NCBI GenBank assembly: GCA_963814315.1 | Contig: CAWFCG010000003.1 | Location: 930,001 to 994,000 of the forward strand | Reading direction: 5' to 3' | Length of the DNA: 64,000 bases | DNA from: JAFMJV01 sp963814315 | Lineage (GTDB): Bacteria; Chloroflexota; Limnocylindria; Limnocylindrales; CSP1-4 | In this document: positions 47,452 through 56,478 of the stretch, piece after piece | How the letters are laid out: every line of letters starts with the position of its first letter | Numbering within the stretch: position 1 is the first letter of the stretch | Position numbers and translations under genes: made by a program | Notes under the pieces: model-generated | Seen by the model: only the letters and a program-made list of their open reading frames with translations | Database searches by the model: none | What the model was told of the DNA's origin: nothing

Positions 47452-48561
47452 CTAGACCAACCGTGGGGACTGTGCCTGAACATCTGCCTTGAGGCGTTCG
47501 TATCCCGGCTTGATGACGCCGTTGATCAGTCGTAACCGTTCGTCGAAGGCCAGGAAGGAGGACTTCATCGCGTTCGTCGAGAGCCACTGCATCTCGTCAA
47601 GGCTGACGTCGAAGACACGCACCAGCGTTTCGAACTCATCACTCAGGCTGACACCGCTCATGAGCCGGTTGTCGGTGTTGACGGTGACGCGATAGCGTAG
47701 GCGCCGCAGCAAGTCGATGGGATGCTGCTCGATGGAGGCAACGGCCCCCGTGTGGACGTTGGATGTGGGACACATCTCAAGGGGCACGCGGTTGTCGCGC
47801 ACGAACTGCGCCAGGCGCCCCATCCTGACCTCACCGTCAGGACTGACCTCGATGTCATCGACGATACGGACACCGTGACCGAGCCGCTCGGCCCCACACC
47901 ATTGCAACGCTTCCCAGATCGAGGGCAGGCCAAAGGCTTCACCGGCATGGATGGTGATGTGGAAGTTCGCGCGATGAATGAACTGGAAGGCGTCGAGGTG
48001 ACGGCTGGGCGGGAAACCATCCTCAGGCCCGGCGATATCGAAGCCGACGGTGCCACGGTCGCGGTACCGCACGGATACCTCAGCGATCTCGACCGAGCGC
48101 GCGAACTGGCGCATGGCGGTGACGATGGCCCGAACGACGATGGGGTCACCGGCCGCTGCCGCCGCACGAGCACCGTGGTCCATGCCGTCGAGCCAGGCTT
48201 CCATCACCTCATCGAGTGACAATCCGCCCTGTGTCGACAGCTCGGGCGCGTAGCGTACCTCGGCATAGACGACACCGTCGGCGGCCAGGTCCTGGGCGCA
48301 TTCCGACGCGACACGGGCGATCCCGTCAGGCGTCTGCATCACTGCGACGGTGTGCGTGAACCCTTCGAGGTACAGCTCAAGCGAGCCGCGATCGGCGCCT
48401 GACCGGAACCACGCACCCAACTTGTCTGGGTCTTCGGTAGGAAGGCCGGCGTAGCCGGTCTCGTGGGCCAGCTCGATGACGGTCGCAGGGCGGAGGCCGC
48501 CATCGAGGTGATCGTGCAGCAGCACCTTGGGAGCGCTACGGATGGTGTCCTTGGTGACCAT
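47452..48561 (-). CDS. add: Adenosine deaminase (copy 2)
   Basis: Deaminates adenosine or deoxyadenosine to inosine, 369 residues. All catalytic motifs are canonical: LLHDHLDGGLRP, IHAGEAFG, ERLGHGVRI, EMCPTSNVHTG and TVNTDNRLMSG. This copy is longer and closer to the actinobacterial-type enzyme than the copy at 9839. TACCAT (minus strand, 48568-48573) lies 6 nt before the ATG, a leaderless arrangement. Two deaminases, a nucleoside hydrolase and a purine nucleoside phosphorylase in one window point to active purine salvage. Confidence 0.92.
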   Translation of the reverse strand: MVTKDTIRSAPKVLLHDHLDGGLRPATVIELAHETGYAGLPTEDPDKLGAWFRSGADRGSLELYLEGFTHTVAVMQTPDGIARVASECAQDLAADGVVYAEVRYAPELSTQGGLSLDEVMEAWLDGMDHGARAAAAAGDPIVVRAIVTAMRQFARSVEIAEVSVRYRDRGTVGFDIAGPEDGFPPSRHLDAFQFIHRANFHITIHAGEAFGLPSIWEALQWCGAERLGHGVRIVDDIEVSPDGEVRMGRLAQFVRDNRVPLEMCPTSNVHTGAVASIEQHPIDLLRRLRYRVTVNTDNRLMSGVSLSDEFETLVRVFDVSLDEMQWLSTNAMKSSFLAFDERLRLINGVIKPGYERLKADVQAQSPRLV

Positions 48562-48613
48562 GTGCCGATGGTACCGCCGATGCTGTCCGGCTCGTTCGGT
48601 GATACTCCATATC

Positions 48614-49420
48614 GTGAGTGAGCACAAGGACCCACGGGTGACATTCCTGGGACACGCCACCATCCTCATCGAGATGGATGGGGTCCGAGTGCTGACCGAT
48701 CCCATCCTGCGGGCACGTGTCGGGCCGCTGACGCGCTTGTCAGGTCCGCCCAGCAAGGAGCACTGGGCGGACCCTGATATCGTCCTTATCTCCCACTCCC
48801 ACTGGGATCATCTCGACTACGGCTCGCTCAGGATGCTGGGCACGCCTCTTCGGATCGTCGCTCCCGTGGGTCAGGGTGCCGAGCTGCGACGCCGTGGCTT
48901 CAACGACATCATCGAGGTGCAGCCCGGGGACCGCGTGCCGGTCGGCGACCTCAGCATCGAGACCGTCCATGCCGAGCACAAGGGCTTCGGGCCACCGGTC
49001 GGAGGCACCGACCTGTCGCTCGGTTTCATCATCCATGGTTCGCAGCACCACTATTTCGCGGGCGACACGGCATTCTTCGCAGACATGGCTGCCTTCGACA
49101 TCGGCCTCGACCTGGCCTTGCTGCCGGTTTGGGGCTGGGGCCCCACGGTGAAGCCCAGCGAGCACCTTGACCCGATGGGGGCCGCCAGGGTGGCCGCCCT
49201 GATCAAGCCGCGTATCGCCATCCCCATCCACTGGGGCACGCTCCATCCTGTCGGCTTCGGCTGGATGCGCCCCTCGACACGGATCGACCCGCCCCATCAG
49301 TTCGCCCAATTGGTGCGCCGCCTGTCACCGGACACCACGGTGCGCGTATTGCGCAACGGGTCATCGCTGGTCATCCCGCCGCTTGCCACCGGCCGAACCC
49401 CGACGGCGCGGGGCTACTGA
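48614..49420 (+). CDS. MBL-fold metal-dependent hydrolase (UlaG/YtkL-like)
   Basis: A 268-residue metallo-beta-lactamase-fold hydrolase. Metal ligands are visible in FLGHATILIEMDGVRVLTDP, the central SHSHWDHLDYG (HxHxDH form), AEHKGFG, FAGDTAFF and the C-terminal IPIHWGTLHP. The family includes lactonases and phosphodiesterases; the substrate is not predictable. The GTG at 48614 begins 15 codons before the first ligand. It is divergent from adenosine deaminase copy 2. The 3' end overlaps the convergent hydrolase by a few bases. Confidence 0.85.
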   Translation: MSEHKDPRVTFLGHATILIEMDGVRVLTDPILRARVGPLTRLSGPPSKEHWADPDIVLISHSHWDHLDYGSLRMLGTPLRIVAPVGQGAELRRRGFNDIIEVQPGDRVPVGDLSIETVHAEHKGFGPPVGGTDLSLGFIIHGSQHHYFAGDTAFFADMAAFDIGLDLALLPVWGWGPTVKPSEHLDPMGAARVAALIKPRIAIPIHWGTLHPVGFGWMRPSTRIDPPHQFAQLVRRLSPDTTVRVLRNGSSLVIPPLATGRTPTARGY

Positions 49421-49956
49421 GGTCCTGCTCCGCAACCGAGGTCCAGCGCGAAGGCAGACGCCTGGTCGAGCGCATCATCGAGCACAGGCTTGAGGCTGTG
49501 ACCGACTCGCGGATAGGTCACCAGTCGTGCCCAGGGCAGCCGTTCACCGATGGCTCGCTCGAGCGACTCCAGGTCGGCGAACGGATCCGACCTCCCCGAG
49601 ATGAAGAGCACCGGCACCCTGATCGCGGCCCAGTGAGTGCTGCGAGCGTCCCAGTCGGGAAAGCCGGGACGATGGAGCGGGTAGCTGAAGCAGATCAGAC
49701 CGGCGCAGGAGCCGGGCTCGTCCGCCACCAACAGGCTGGCGACACGCCCACCGTATGATTGGCCGCCGACGATGAGTCGATCTGGCGGCACTCCGCATTC
49801 GGCCACGCGCTCTCGAAACGCCGACACCGCCAACTCTGCCTTGCGCAAGGGTAGGTCGATCGCGCTCGCGTCCACCCCACGTGCCAGCAAGCCAGCGACA
49901 TGCGCCTGCATCGAGGTGGCCCTACCCGACGCGCCGTGCGCCACGACGACGTGCAT
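49414..49956 (-). CDS. Small alpha/beta hydrolase (Tex30/KANL3-like)
   Basis: A 180-residue alpha/beta hydrolase starting at the first strand (MHVVVAHGASGRATS). The nucleophile elbow is VGGQSYGGRVAS with Ser, the acid lies in FISGRSDPFADLE and the His in PRVGHSLKP. It is shorter than most esterases because the cap is nearly absent. The substrate is unknown. Confidence 0.78.
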   Translation of the reverse strand: MHVVVAHGASGRATSMQAHVAGLLARGVDASAIDLPLRKAELAVSAFRERVAECGVPPDRLIVGGQSYGGRVASLLVADEPGSCAGLICFSYPLHRPGFPDWDARSTHWAAIRVPVLFISGRSDPFADLESLERAIGERLPWARLVTYPRVGHSLKPVLDDALDQASAFALDLGCGAGPQ

Positions 49957-49998
49957 GGTCAGACCGGCGACGGGATCCGCGAGGCCCGCCGACGCCCC

Positions 49999-50493
49999 CT
50001 AGGCACCGTCAGTTTGGCGCCTCGATGGTCGCACCACGAGGACTGGGCACTCGGCATGGCGCACGACGTGGTCGGAGACCGAACCCAGCAACATACGCTC
50101 GGCGCCGCTGCGACCTCGAGTCCCCACCACCACGATGTCCGCATGCTCTGCTTCGGCAGCAGCTGCGATCGAATCCCCGGGGTCACCATCCCACACCAGG
50201 AACTCAGCCGTCGCGCCGGCATCCCGCGCATCCCGAACGACCTTCACCAGCAGCGACTCCCGCTCGCTGCGGGCCTGATCGACGCGCTCGTGCGAGCCGC
50301 TGCCGGAGAGGCGACGCTTCTCGAGGACATTGACGATCAGCAGGCGCGCCTCGAGGCGACTGGCCAGTTCGACGGCACGGTCGGTCGCCTCACGCGACGC
50401 GACGGTGAGGTCGGTGGCCAGGAGGATCGTTCGGATGGGTGACACGTCCACCCCAGCCTCAGGTGTGATCGCCGCGGAGGCGTAGGGGCGCAT
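49999..50493 (-). CDS. Universal stress protein (UspA family), first copy
   Basis: A 164-residue Usp-fold protein with IRTILLATDLTVASREATD at the N-terminus, DIVVVGTRGRSG and the ATP-binding-type GSVSDHVVRHAECPVLVV near the end. The GxxGx(9)GS(S/T) motif suggests nucleotide binding. ATG at 50493 follows AAAGG; a GTG at 50445 is possible. It is divergent from a NarL-type histidine kinase gene, which resembles the dormancy (DevS-like) arrangement. A second Usp is at 53791. Confidence 0.85.
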   Translation of the reverse strand: MRPYASAAITPEAGVDVSPIRTILLATDLTVASREATDRAVELASRLEARLLIVNVLEKRRLSGSGSHERVDQARSERESLLVKVVRDARDAGATAEFLVWDGDPGDSIAAAAEAEHADIVVVGTRGRSGAERMLLGSVSDHVVRHAECPVLVVRPSRRQTDGA

Positions 50494-50702
50494 GGACCCT
50501 TTATGGGGTGACTCTTGTATGGGGTAGCTCGTGCCAGCGAGGTCCAGGCCATCCGCGTGAGGCGGCCCACGCTCGTCGCGCTTATCAAGCCGGCGTGAAC
50601 CGCCGCGCACACGTGTTGGAGCATCGACCATCTCGTCGGCGGACTCACGTGGCCGCGACGCACACGGGCCATTCGTCACACTGGGCTGGTAGATTGGACA
50701 CG

Positions 50703-51950
50703 ATGGATCGTATCGTCACCCTCAACGACGCCGACGACTCGCCGGGCCACGAGTCGCCCATGGTCGCCATGCCCGAAGTTGAAGGATGGGCCGCGGCCGC
50801 CCAGGAAGCGCGGCGACGGCTGGAAGCGCTCGATGCCGCGACGGTGGCCATCTCGCAGGAGCTCTCACTCGAGCGCGTGTTGCAGATCATCGTCGACAGC
50901 GTGCGGCCCTTGGTCGGCGCCGAGTACGCAGCGCTGGGTATCCCCGACGACCACGGTGCCATGGAACGGTTCATCACCAGTGGCGTGAGCGACCGCAGGC
51001 GCGAGCAGGTCGGTCGTCATCCTCACGGGCGCGGCCTCATCGGTCTCAGCCTGACGCAGGGTGAGGCGTTCCGGGTCGACGACATCGCTGCTGACCCGCG
51101 CTCAGCCGGCTTCCCCACCGGCCACCCAGAGATGCATTCGTTCCTGAGCGTGCCCGTCAAGGTCGAAGGTCGCACCATCGGCAACCTGTATCTCACTGAC
51201 AAGCTCGACGGAGCACCGTTCCACGACGATGATGAGCGCCTGGTGGAGTCGTTCGCCCGTCACGCCGGACTCGCCATCCACAACGCACGGATGCACGAAG
51301 AGCTGCGCCAGCTGGCCGTCCTGCAGGAACGCGAGCGCATCGCACAGGATCTCCACGACGGCTCGATCCAATCGCTCTATGCGGTCAGCCTGGCCCTGGA
51401 AGACACTGAGGAGTTGATGTCGATCGATCCAGCCCAGGCCATGGATCGCATCGACCATGCCATCGAATCCATCCATGGCACGATCCAGGAGATCCGCGAC
51501 TTCATCATGGGCCTGGACCCGGACGCTCGGACCGCGGTCGACCTGCTCGCGGGGCTCACCGCCCTGACCATCGAGTTCGAGCGCAGCACCCTCATCGAGG
51601 TCAAGCTGTCCAGCGACCCCGATGTGTCCCTGGACCCTGAGGAGACGCTGCAGCTGATCCAGCTCACCCGCGAGGCCATGAGCAACATCGCGCGACATGC
51701 GCAGGCATCAAAGGTTACCGTCAACGTAGAAGATCGCCGCGAACGGCTCAGGCTGTCTATCATCGACGACGGACAAGGCTTCGACACCAGCGAAGGACAA
51801 CGACCTGGTCATCACGGCCTGACCAACATGCATGCGCGTGCGGAGTCGCTTGGCGGCTCGCTCGCGATCGAGAGCAATGACGACGGCACGCGGGTCGTCT
51901 TCGAGATGCCGCGAGGTGAACGCGGTGGAGTCAAGGAGTCAGCCATATGA
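50703..51950 (+). CDS. GAF-domain sensor histidine kinase (NarL/DevS-type)
   Basis: A 415-residue cytosolic sensor kinase. The GAF domain spans about 40-190 (ERVLQIIVDSVRPLVGAEYA to FARHAGLAIHNARM). The HisKA_3 motif ERERIAQDLHDGSIQSLYAV holds the phospho-acceptor His (near 218), and the ATPase domain shows REAMSNIARHAQAS and DDGQGFD...HGLTNMHARAESLGG. The sensed signal is not evident; heme or small-molecule GAF binding is possible. TAGATT (50690-50695) is 7 nt before the ATG. It overlaps its response regulator by 4 bp. Confidence 0.92.
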   Translation: MDRIVTLNDADDSPGHESPMVAMPEVEGWAAAAQEARRRLEALDAATVAISQELSLERVLQIIVDSVRPLVGAEYAALGIPDDHGAMERFITSGVSDRRREQVGRHPHGRGLIGLSLTQGEAFRVDDIAADPRSAGFPTGHPEMHSFLSVPVKVEGRTIGNLYLTDKLDGAPFHDDDERLVESFARHAGLAIHNARMHEELRQLAVLQERERIAQDLHDGSIQSLYAVSLALEDTEELMSIDPAQAMDRIDHAIESIHGTIQEIRDFIMGLDPDARTAVDLLAGLTALTIEFERSTLIEVKLSSDPDVSLDPEETLQLIQLTREAMSNIARHAQASKVTVNVEDRRERLRLSIIDDGQGFDTSEGQRPGHHGLTNMHARAESLGGSLAIESNDDGTRVVFEMPRGERGGVKESAI

Positions 51951-52666
51951 CCGACCCGATGGAGTCCCAGGGAATCCCCAGGAGTCCGGGCGCCGCAGAC
52001 AAGCCCCCGGCGAAGCCGACGCTGCGACTGCTCGTCGTCGATGATCATGAGGTCGTGCGCCAGGGACTCGCGGCGCTGCTTAACCGACGCGAGACCTTCC
52101 AGGTGGTGGCCGAGGCCGGTACGGCCGAGGAGGCCCTCAGCGCTGTCGAGCGCTTCGCCCCCGACCTGGTGATCATGGACGTCCGCTTGCCCGATGGCTC
52201 CGGCATCGAGGCCTGTCGTGACATCAGGGCCGAGCACCCCGAGGTGCGGGTGGTGATGCTAACGAGTTACCCCGATGAAGAGGCGGTGCTATCGGCCATC
52301 GTGGCTGGCGCCAGCGGCTATCTGCTCAAGCAGGTACGCGCCCGCGACCTTGTCAACGCGCTCGAAGCGGTCGGCCGCGGGGAGTCGCTTCTGGACCCGG
52401 CGGTGACCGAGAAGGTCCTGGAGCGGATCCGCCGCATCGCCACCAGTGCCTATACCGATGAGTTCGCACAGCTCACCGCGCAGGAGCAGAAGATCCTGTT
52501 GCTCGTTGCCGAGGGCAAGACCAACAAGGAGATCGCGGCCGAGGTGTTCCTCTCGGACAAGACCGTGAAGAATTACGTAAGCTCGATCCTGTCCAAGCTC
52601 AATCTGCAACGTCGGGCGCAGGCCGCAGCCTACGTGGCCAAGCACAAGCCGGGCTCGAGCTTCTGA
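51947..52666 (+). CDS. NarL/FixJ-family response regulator
   Basis: A 239-residue two-component regulator. The receiver domain shows RLLVVDDHEVVRQGLAAL, the phosphorylated Asp in LVIMDVRLPDGSG (near 77), and the Thr and Lys positions in MLTSYPDEEA and YLLKQV. The output is a LuxR-type helix-turn-helix (LTAQEQKILLLVAEGKTNKE, SDKTVKNYVSSILSKL). It partners the upstream kinase by 4-bp overlap. A C-terminal length and PAVTEKVLERIR linker like DevR/DosR are noted. Targets unknown. Confidence 0.93.
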   Translation: MTDPMESQGIPRSPGAADKPPAKPTLRLLVVDDHEVVRQGLAALLNRRETFQVVAEAGTAEEALSAVERFAPDLVIMDVRLPDGSGIEACRDIRAEHPEVRVVMLTSYPDEEAVLSAIVAGASGYLLKQVRARDLVNALEAVGRGESLLDPAVTEKVLERIRRIATSAYTDEFAQLTAQEQKILLLVAEGKTNKEIAAEVFLSDKTVKNYVSSILSKLNLQRRAQAAAYVAKHKPGSSF

Positions 52667-52695
52667 TACGGACCGGTCTGCCAGAAGGTCGGTCG

Positions 52696-52716
52696 CAGGA
52701 CCTGATCGGGGTCCTG
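52696..52716 (+). terminator. Hairpin downstream of the response regulator gene
   Basis: CAGGACC-TGATCGG-GGTCCTG is a perfect 7-bp stem 30 nt after the stop, followed by TCCTGA. Probable transcription terminator; the rest of 52667-52869 shows no gene. Confidence 0.6.
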
Positions 52717-52869
52717 TCCTGACGATGTTCGCTCACCATCTGGGCGAGGGTCGACGGTACGCTGGGTGGCCACTCCCGGCCGTGGGAATCCCATAGGCCA
52801 CCGTACGCGACTTCTGACCAGCTGCCGTCTACCTGATGAACGCATGCGCGCCGGTGGCGCAATCCCGCT

Positions 52870-53310
52870 TCAGGCGGATGGTTGCCCGGTCGTGTCCTTG
52901 CTGCCCGCCACGACGTCTGCCACAGACGTTTCCGCGAGGCGCCCCAGGATGGCCTCCTGGGCATCGTAGAACATCTCGTGAACCTCACATGGATCCTTAC
53001 CCTGCCCACATGGCTTGCCCGAGAGGACACACGTCTGACGACGGGCGTCGCCCTCCGCCGCCTCAAGGATGTCAAGCAGGCTGATCCGCTCTGCCGGCTT
53101 CGAAAGGCGATAGCCGCCGGCGCGGCCCAGGCGCGCTTCGACGATGCCGGCGCGACTCAGGTCGCCCAGGACTTGCGGCAGGAAGCGGACCGGGATATCC
53201 ATCTCCGTGGCGATACGGCGCGCTGGAACGACATCGGCATCGGCAGCGCGCGCCAATGTCAGCACGGCGCGGATGGCGTAGGAGCCCCGGTGCGTCAATT
53301 CCAACCTCAC
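52870..53310 (-). CDS. Rrf2-family transcriptional regulator (possible Fe-S sensor)
   Basis: A 146-residue winged-helix regulator with LELTHRGSYAIRAVLTLARA at the N-terminus and IPVRFLPQVLGDLSRAGIVE as the recognition region. The wing is GRAGGYRLSKPAERIS. Three cysteines (CVLSGKPCGQGKDPC) follow the IscR/RsrR pattern that binds an iron-sulfur cluster, so it may sense redox, NO or iron status. GTG at 53310 gives family length. The adjacent Usp and two-component genes suggest stress response; direct targets are unknown. Confidence 0.85.
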   Translation of the reverse strand: MRLELTHRGSYAIRAVLTLARAADADVVPARRIATEMDIPVRFLPQVLGDLSRAGIVEARLGRAGGYRLSKPAERISLLDILEAAEGDARRQTCVLSGKPCGQGKDPCEVHEMFYDAQEAILGRLAETSVADVVAGSKDTTGQPSA

Positions 53311-53534
53311 GGCTCCTAGTTTCTCACGTTCGCCGCCCGCATCGCTGGTCCGAACGGCATGCGTGCCGCATGACCGTTGCCTCCAAACGCGCACGGCATC
53401 TGCTCCGCACTGTTGGGCCGATCGGCCCGACTGATGGGTGCCATCCGGCCATCGTCAGACTGGGCCGAGAATGGGGACGATCGTCGTGTTCGCTCGCGGA
53501 TAGCTCCTTGACCGGCCATCCGCGATCGGAAGGT

Positions 53535-53630
53535 GCTCGCCCGCGATGGGGCAACCCATCGGGGGGAGCGGGCGAGCGCCACCTCTATCCGCTGCCCAAC
53601 GCGGTGTCCTGGTCCTTCCGGGACACCGCG
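53535..53630 (+). ncRNA. Candidate structured leader: two strong hairpins before a usp gene
   Basis: Hairpin 1 (53535-53577) has an outer 10-bp stem GCTCGCCCGC/GCGGGCGAGC enclosing GATGGG-GCAA-CCCATC, with a GNRA-type tetraloop and a 7-nt G-rich internal strand. Hairpin 2 (53600-53630) is CGCGGTGTCC/GGACACCGCG with an 11-nt loop. Both lie in the otherwise gene-free 53311-53790 stretch, about 160 nt before the Usp start. No known riboswitch class was recognised. It could be a regulatory leader, a small RNA, or a bidirectional terminator. Confidence 0.45.
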
Positions 53631-53790
53631 ATCTCATGTCCATCCCCAACGGGTGCGTCAGACGCTTCGGGACATTCGGCCCCAGCCTCGTGACGGATCG
53701 GACCTGTGCGCGCGGACGCGTTGGGTCGATGATGTCAGGACCGGGCTCGGGTCGGTCGGGCCCCGGACCAACACCTGGAGGCACGGCCGG

Positions 53791-54228
53791 ATGAAGCGGA
53801 TCCTGGTTGCCTACCACGGACATGAGGCTGGCCACCGCGCGCTGGAGCTGGCGGCCCGACTGGCGATCGCCTTCGACGGCAGCGTCGATGTCGTCAGCGT
53901 CGTGCCCGAGTCCTTGTCCGACCGCGATGGTGAGCCAAGCCAACAAGCCGTGGAGCACGCGCGTGAACTGGTCGAGGCGCGGGGCATCCTGCGTCAGCAT
54001 GGATTGGAACCGGGCCTCATCGAGCCCGCTGGCGACCCCGCCGACACCATCCTCCGGCTTGCGACCGAGCGAGGCTACGACACCATCGTGGTCGGCGGCA
54101 GTCGATCGATGCGTGTCGGTCGCGCAGCGATGGAGAGCGTGACCGCGCACGTTGCGGCCAACGCCAAAGTGGATGTCGTGGTCGCCCGCCGTGCTCACAA
54201 CACACCCAGGGAGACGTCAGCCGAGTAG
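53791..54228 (+). CDS. Universal stress protein (UspA family), second copy
   Basis: A 145-residue Usp-fold protein. It begins MKRILVAYHGHEAGHRALEL, has a central acidic helix, and ends with ERGYDTIVVGGSRSMRVGRA and the SVTAHVAANAKVDVVVA region. The nucleotide-binding GxxGx9GS pattern is only partly kept (last Ser followed by Val). GGAGG lies 10 nt before the ATG at 53791. Possible structured leader upstream (53535-53630). Confidence 0.8.
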   Translation: MKRILVAYHGHEAGHRALELAARLAIAFDGSVDVVSVVPESLSDRDGEPSQQAVEHARELVEARGILRQHGLEPGLIEPAGDPADTILRLATERGYDTIVVGGSRSMRVGRAAMESVTAHVAANAKVDVVVARRAHNTPRETSAE

Positions 54229-54385
54229 TCGACGTCGGCCCGAGTGCAAGAGCGTCGCGGCCAGCCCTACGGCTTTGGAGGCCTGCGTCTTGCGGGCGTA
54301 CAAGACCCGCGGCGTCTGCGCCATCCTCGCCCGAGCCCTATCCTGTGCCGTCAACGACCCAACTCCCCCAAGATGGTGGTCCCTG

Positions 54386-55201
54386 ATGAGTGCGAACGAC
54401 CCCAAGAGCAACTCGAGCGAGAGCATGACCCGCAAGCAGCGGCGCGCTGCCGAGCGGACGTCACGCAAGTCCGTCGGCGCCTCTACGAGCGCGGCCCGGG
54501 CCACCGTCAGCGCCGGACCATCCATGTTGCTGGTGAGCATCGCCGCGATCTTGATCGGCTTGGTCGCGGTGGCGGCGCTCGTCCTGATCAGCGGCGGCGT
54601 GGGTGGCTCCGGTGAGACGAGCACCGTGACCAAGCCTGACGTCCCAGCCGCAGCTGCGGAGTTGCGCGATGGACGCACGCTGGTCAAGCCCGGCGCGACG
54701 CCACCGGTACGTATCGACGTGTATGCCGATCCCCAGTGCCCCGCGTGCGGCAGCTTCGCCGAACGCATCGAGCCACTTCTCATCGCAGAGCACGTGGCGA
54801 ACGGCACCGCCAGCTTGACCTACAACGACTTCGTCTTCCTCGGCGATGAGTCCTGGGAGGCCGCCGTCGCGATGCGCGTGGCCGACGACATGGGTGGAAA
54901 GTTCTGGGACTACCAGCAAGCGCTCTTCCACAACCAGGACGGCGAGAACCAGGGTGGCTTCCGGCGTCAGCGCCTGGCCGACATCGCAGAGCTGGTCGGG
55001 CTGGACCGAGCGGAGTTCCTCGCCGCCTTGGACAAGCCCGAGTATCGTGACGCGGTCGAGGCCGAACGGGCCACCGCCGTTGACCTGACCATCAACAGCA
55101 CCCCGACCCTCGTCGTGAATGGTGAGCTGATCCGTGGCGTCCCCGAGTGGGAAGACCTTGACGCCCTCATCCGCGACGCCGCAACTGCGGCGGGCGCCTG
55201 A
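54386..55201 (+). CDS. Membrane-anchored DsbA-like thioredoxin-fold protein
   Basis: An extracytoplasmic disulfide oxidoreductase candidate, 271 residues. A basic cytosolic N-terminus (TRKQRRAAERTSRK) is followed by one transmembrane helix (about 49-72, LLVSIAAILIGLVAVAALVL). The DsbA/DsbG-like domain has the active-site motif CPAC (in YADPQCPACGSF) and the cis-Pro in NSTPTLVVNG. It is followed 11 bp later by a VKOR gene, the usual partner that reoxidises it. The pair likely forms disulfides in secreted proteins such as the Cys-containing M23 peptidases (inference). Confidence 0.88.
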   Translation: MSANDPKSNSSESMTRKQRRAAERTSRKSVGASTSAARATVSAGPSMLLVSIAAILIGLVAVAALVLISGGVGGSGETSTVTKPDVPAAAAELRDGRTLVKPGATPPVRIDVYADPQCPACGSFAERIEPLLIAEHVANGTASLTYNDFVFLGDESWEAAVAMRVADDMGGKFWDYQQALFHNQDGENQGGFRRQRLADIAELVGLDRAEFLAALDKPEYRDAVEAERATAVDLTINSTPTLVVNGELIRGVPEWEDLDALIRDAATAAGA

Positions 55202-55212
55202 AAGCAGACGTC

Positions 55213-55656
55213 GTGGGCGCGAGCGAGCGACGGGGCCGCTTGGGTGGGCTGATGGTCCTGCTCGCGATCGGAGCCTTGGGCGTGGCGCTGTATCTGGGGC
55301 TCACCAAGCTCAGCGGCGGTAGCCCAGCTTGTGGCGTGCTCCACGGCTGCGACACGGTCAGCCAAAGCGAGTACGCCTCGATCATGGGGATCCCCACCGG
55401 CTTGTTCGGATCGGTGGCCTCGGCGGTCACCCTGGCCGGCTCGCTGCTGTGGTGGCTCCGGCATGACCGGCGCGGCCTGCTGGTGGCGTACCTGGTCGGC
55501 CTGATCAGCCTCCCCTTCCTGGCTTGGCTTACGTATCTTGAACTCTTCGTCATCAACGCCATCTGCGTGTGGTGTGTGGGCTACGCGGTCCTGGTGACGG
55601 CGGGTTGGCTGGCTGCCACCAGCGTGCAGATGCGCCGACCGGGAGTGGCTGCGTGA
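55213..55656 (+). CDS. Vitamin K epoxide reductase (VKOR) family protein
   Basis: A four-helix quinone-linked thiol oxidase of 147 residues that recharges DsbA-like proteins. The loop cysteines are in ACGVLHGCDTVSQSEYASI, with the conserved Ser/Thr after them, and the redox-active CxxC is CVWC at the end of helix 4 (AICVWCVGY). GTG at 55213. It is directly downstream of the thioredoxin-fold gene and overlaps the next gene by 4 bp. Confidence 0.92.
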   Translation: MGASERRGRLGGLMVLLAIGALGVALYLGLTKLSGGSPACGVLHGCDTVSQSEYASIMGIPTGLFGSVASAVTLAGSLLWWLRHDRRGLLVAYLVGLISLPFLAWLTYLELFVINAICVWCVGYAVLVTAGWLAATSVQMRRPGVAA

Positions 55657-56402
55657 TCTTTCAGCGCGCCGTGGCCATCTGCGCCGCTGCTGCCATCCTG
55701 CTGCCGAGCTCTGTCGCGGCCGCGGACGCGACGGCTGAGCCGCTGCCGGTAGCCGGGACACCGCTGCAACCGGGCCGCTATGTGAGCGACGCGGTGGGGC
55801 CCCGTATCGACTTCCGTGTCGGCGACGGCTGGCTGGCTGGTCCATCCGGCGATGGACCGATCTTCACGCTCGAGCGAACCGACCCGCCGGGCAGCGTGGT
55901 ATCAGTCACTCGCTTCGATGGTGAGACGTTCCTCGACTCCTGCGATGCCAGTTCCATGACCCTGGTCGAACCGAGCGTGGCACGACTGGCCGAGATCATC
56001 GCCGGCAACCCGTACCTCAGCCCTGCCCCACCCGGGCCCGTCGAGGTGGATGGATATCCGGGCTTGTTGCTCGACATCGGCGTCCCGGCCTACAGCGAGT
56101 GCCAGTTGCCATTCCTGCTCATCTGGGCGTTGCCGATCGGCGACGGCGGCGAGTTCGTGCAGGTAGCAGACCAGCAATCCCGGTTCGTCCTGCTGGACGT
56201 CGATGGCGATGTCATCGTCATCGCCATCGAGTCGTTCCCCGGCGTCCCGTTCGGCAGCTTCCTTGAAACGTCGATGGACGTGCTCCACTCCATGCGCATC
56301 GAGCCCGGCGAGTATGTACCGCTCGCGTCCACCCCCAGTCTGCAGCCGAGCTCCAGTCCGCAGCCAACACCCAGTCCGCAGCCGAGCCCCAACTCCACCT
56401 GA
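55653..56402 (+). CDS. Secreted protein with Pro/Ser-rich tail
   Basis: A 249-residue exported protein without a recognised family. GTG at 55653 overlaps the VKOR stop. A signal peptide (IFQRAVAICAAAAILLPSSV to AAAD) is followed by a beta-rich domain (about 30-225; IDFRVGDGWLAGPSGDG, VSVTRFDGETFLDSC, VLLDVDGDVIVIAIESFPG). Two cysteines (DSCDAS, SECQLP) could pair, fitting the upstream DsbA-like/VKOR genes. The tail repeats SPQP units (SSSPQPTPSPQPSPNST), typical of wall-spanning linkers. Function unknown. Confidence 0.68.
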   Translation: MIFQRAVAICAAAAILLPSSVAAADATAEPLPVAGTPLQPGRYVSDAVGPRIDFRVGDGWLAGPSGDGPIFTLERTDPPGSVVSVTRFDGETFLDSCDASSMTLVEPSVARLAEIIAGNPYLSPAPPGPVEVDGYPGLLLDIGVPAYSECQLPFLLIWALPIGDGGEFVQVADQQSRFVLLDVDGDVIVIAIESFPGVPFGSFLETSMDVLHSMRIEPGEYVPLASTPSLQPSSSPQPTPSPQPSPNST

Positions 56403-56478
56403 TTCAGGCGCCGCCGTTGATGATTCGCGGTCATCGCGGCCGAGTGGGCGCGCGCCTGGTGGCGCGTCCGCACCGTGC

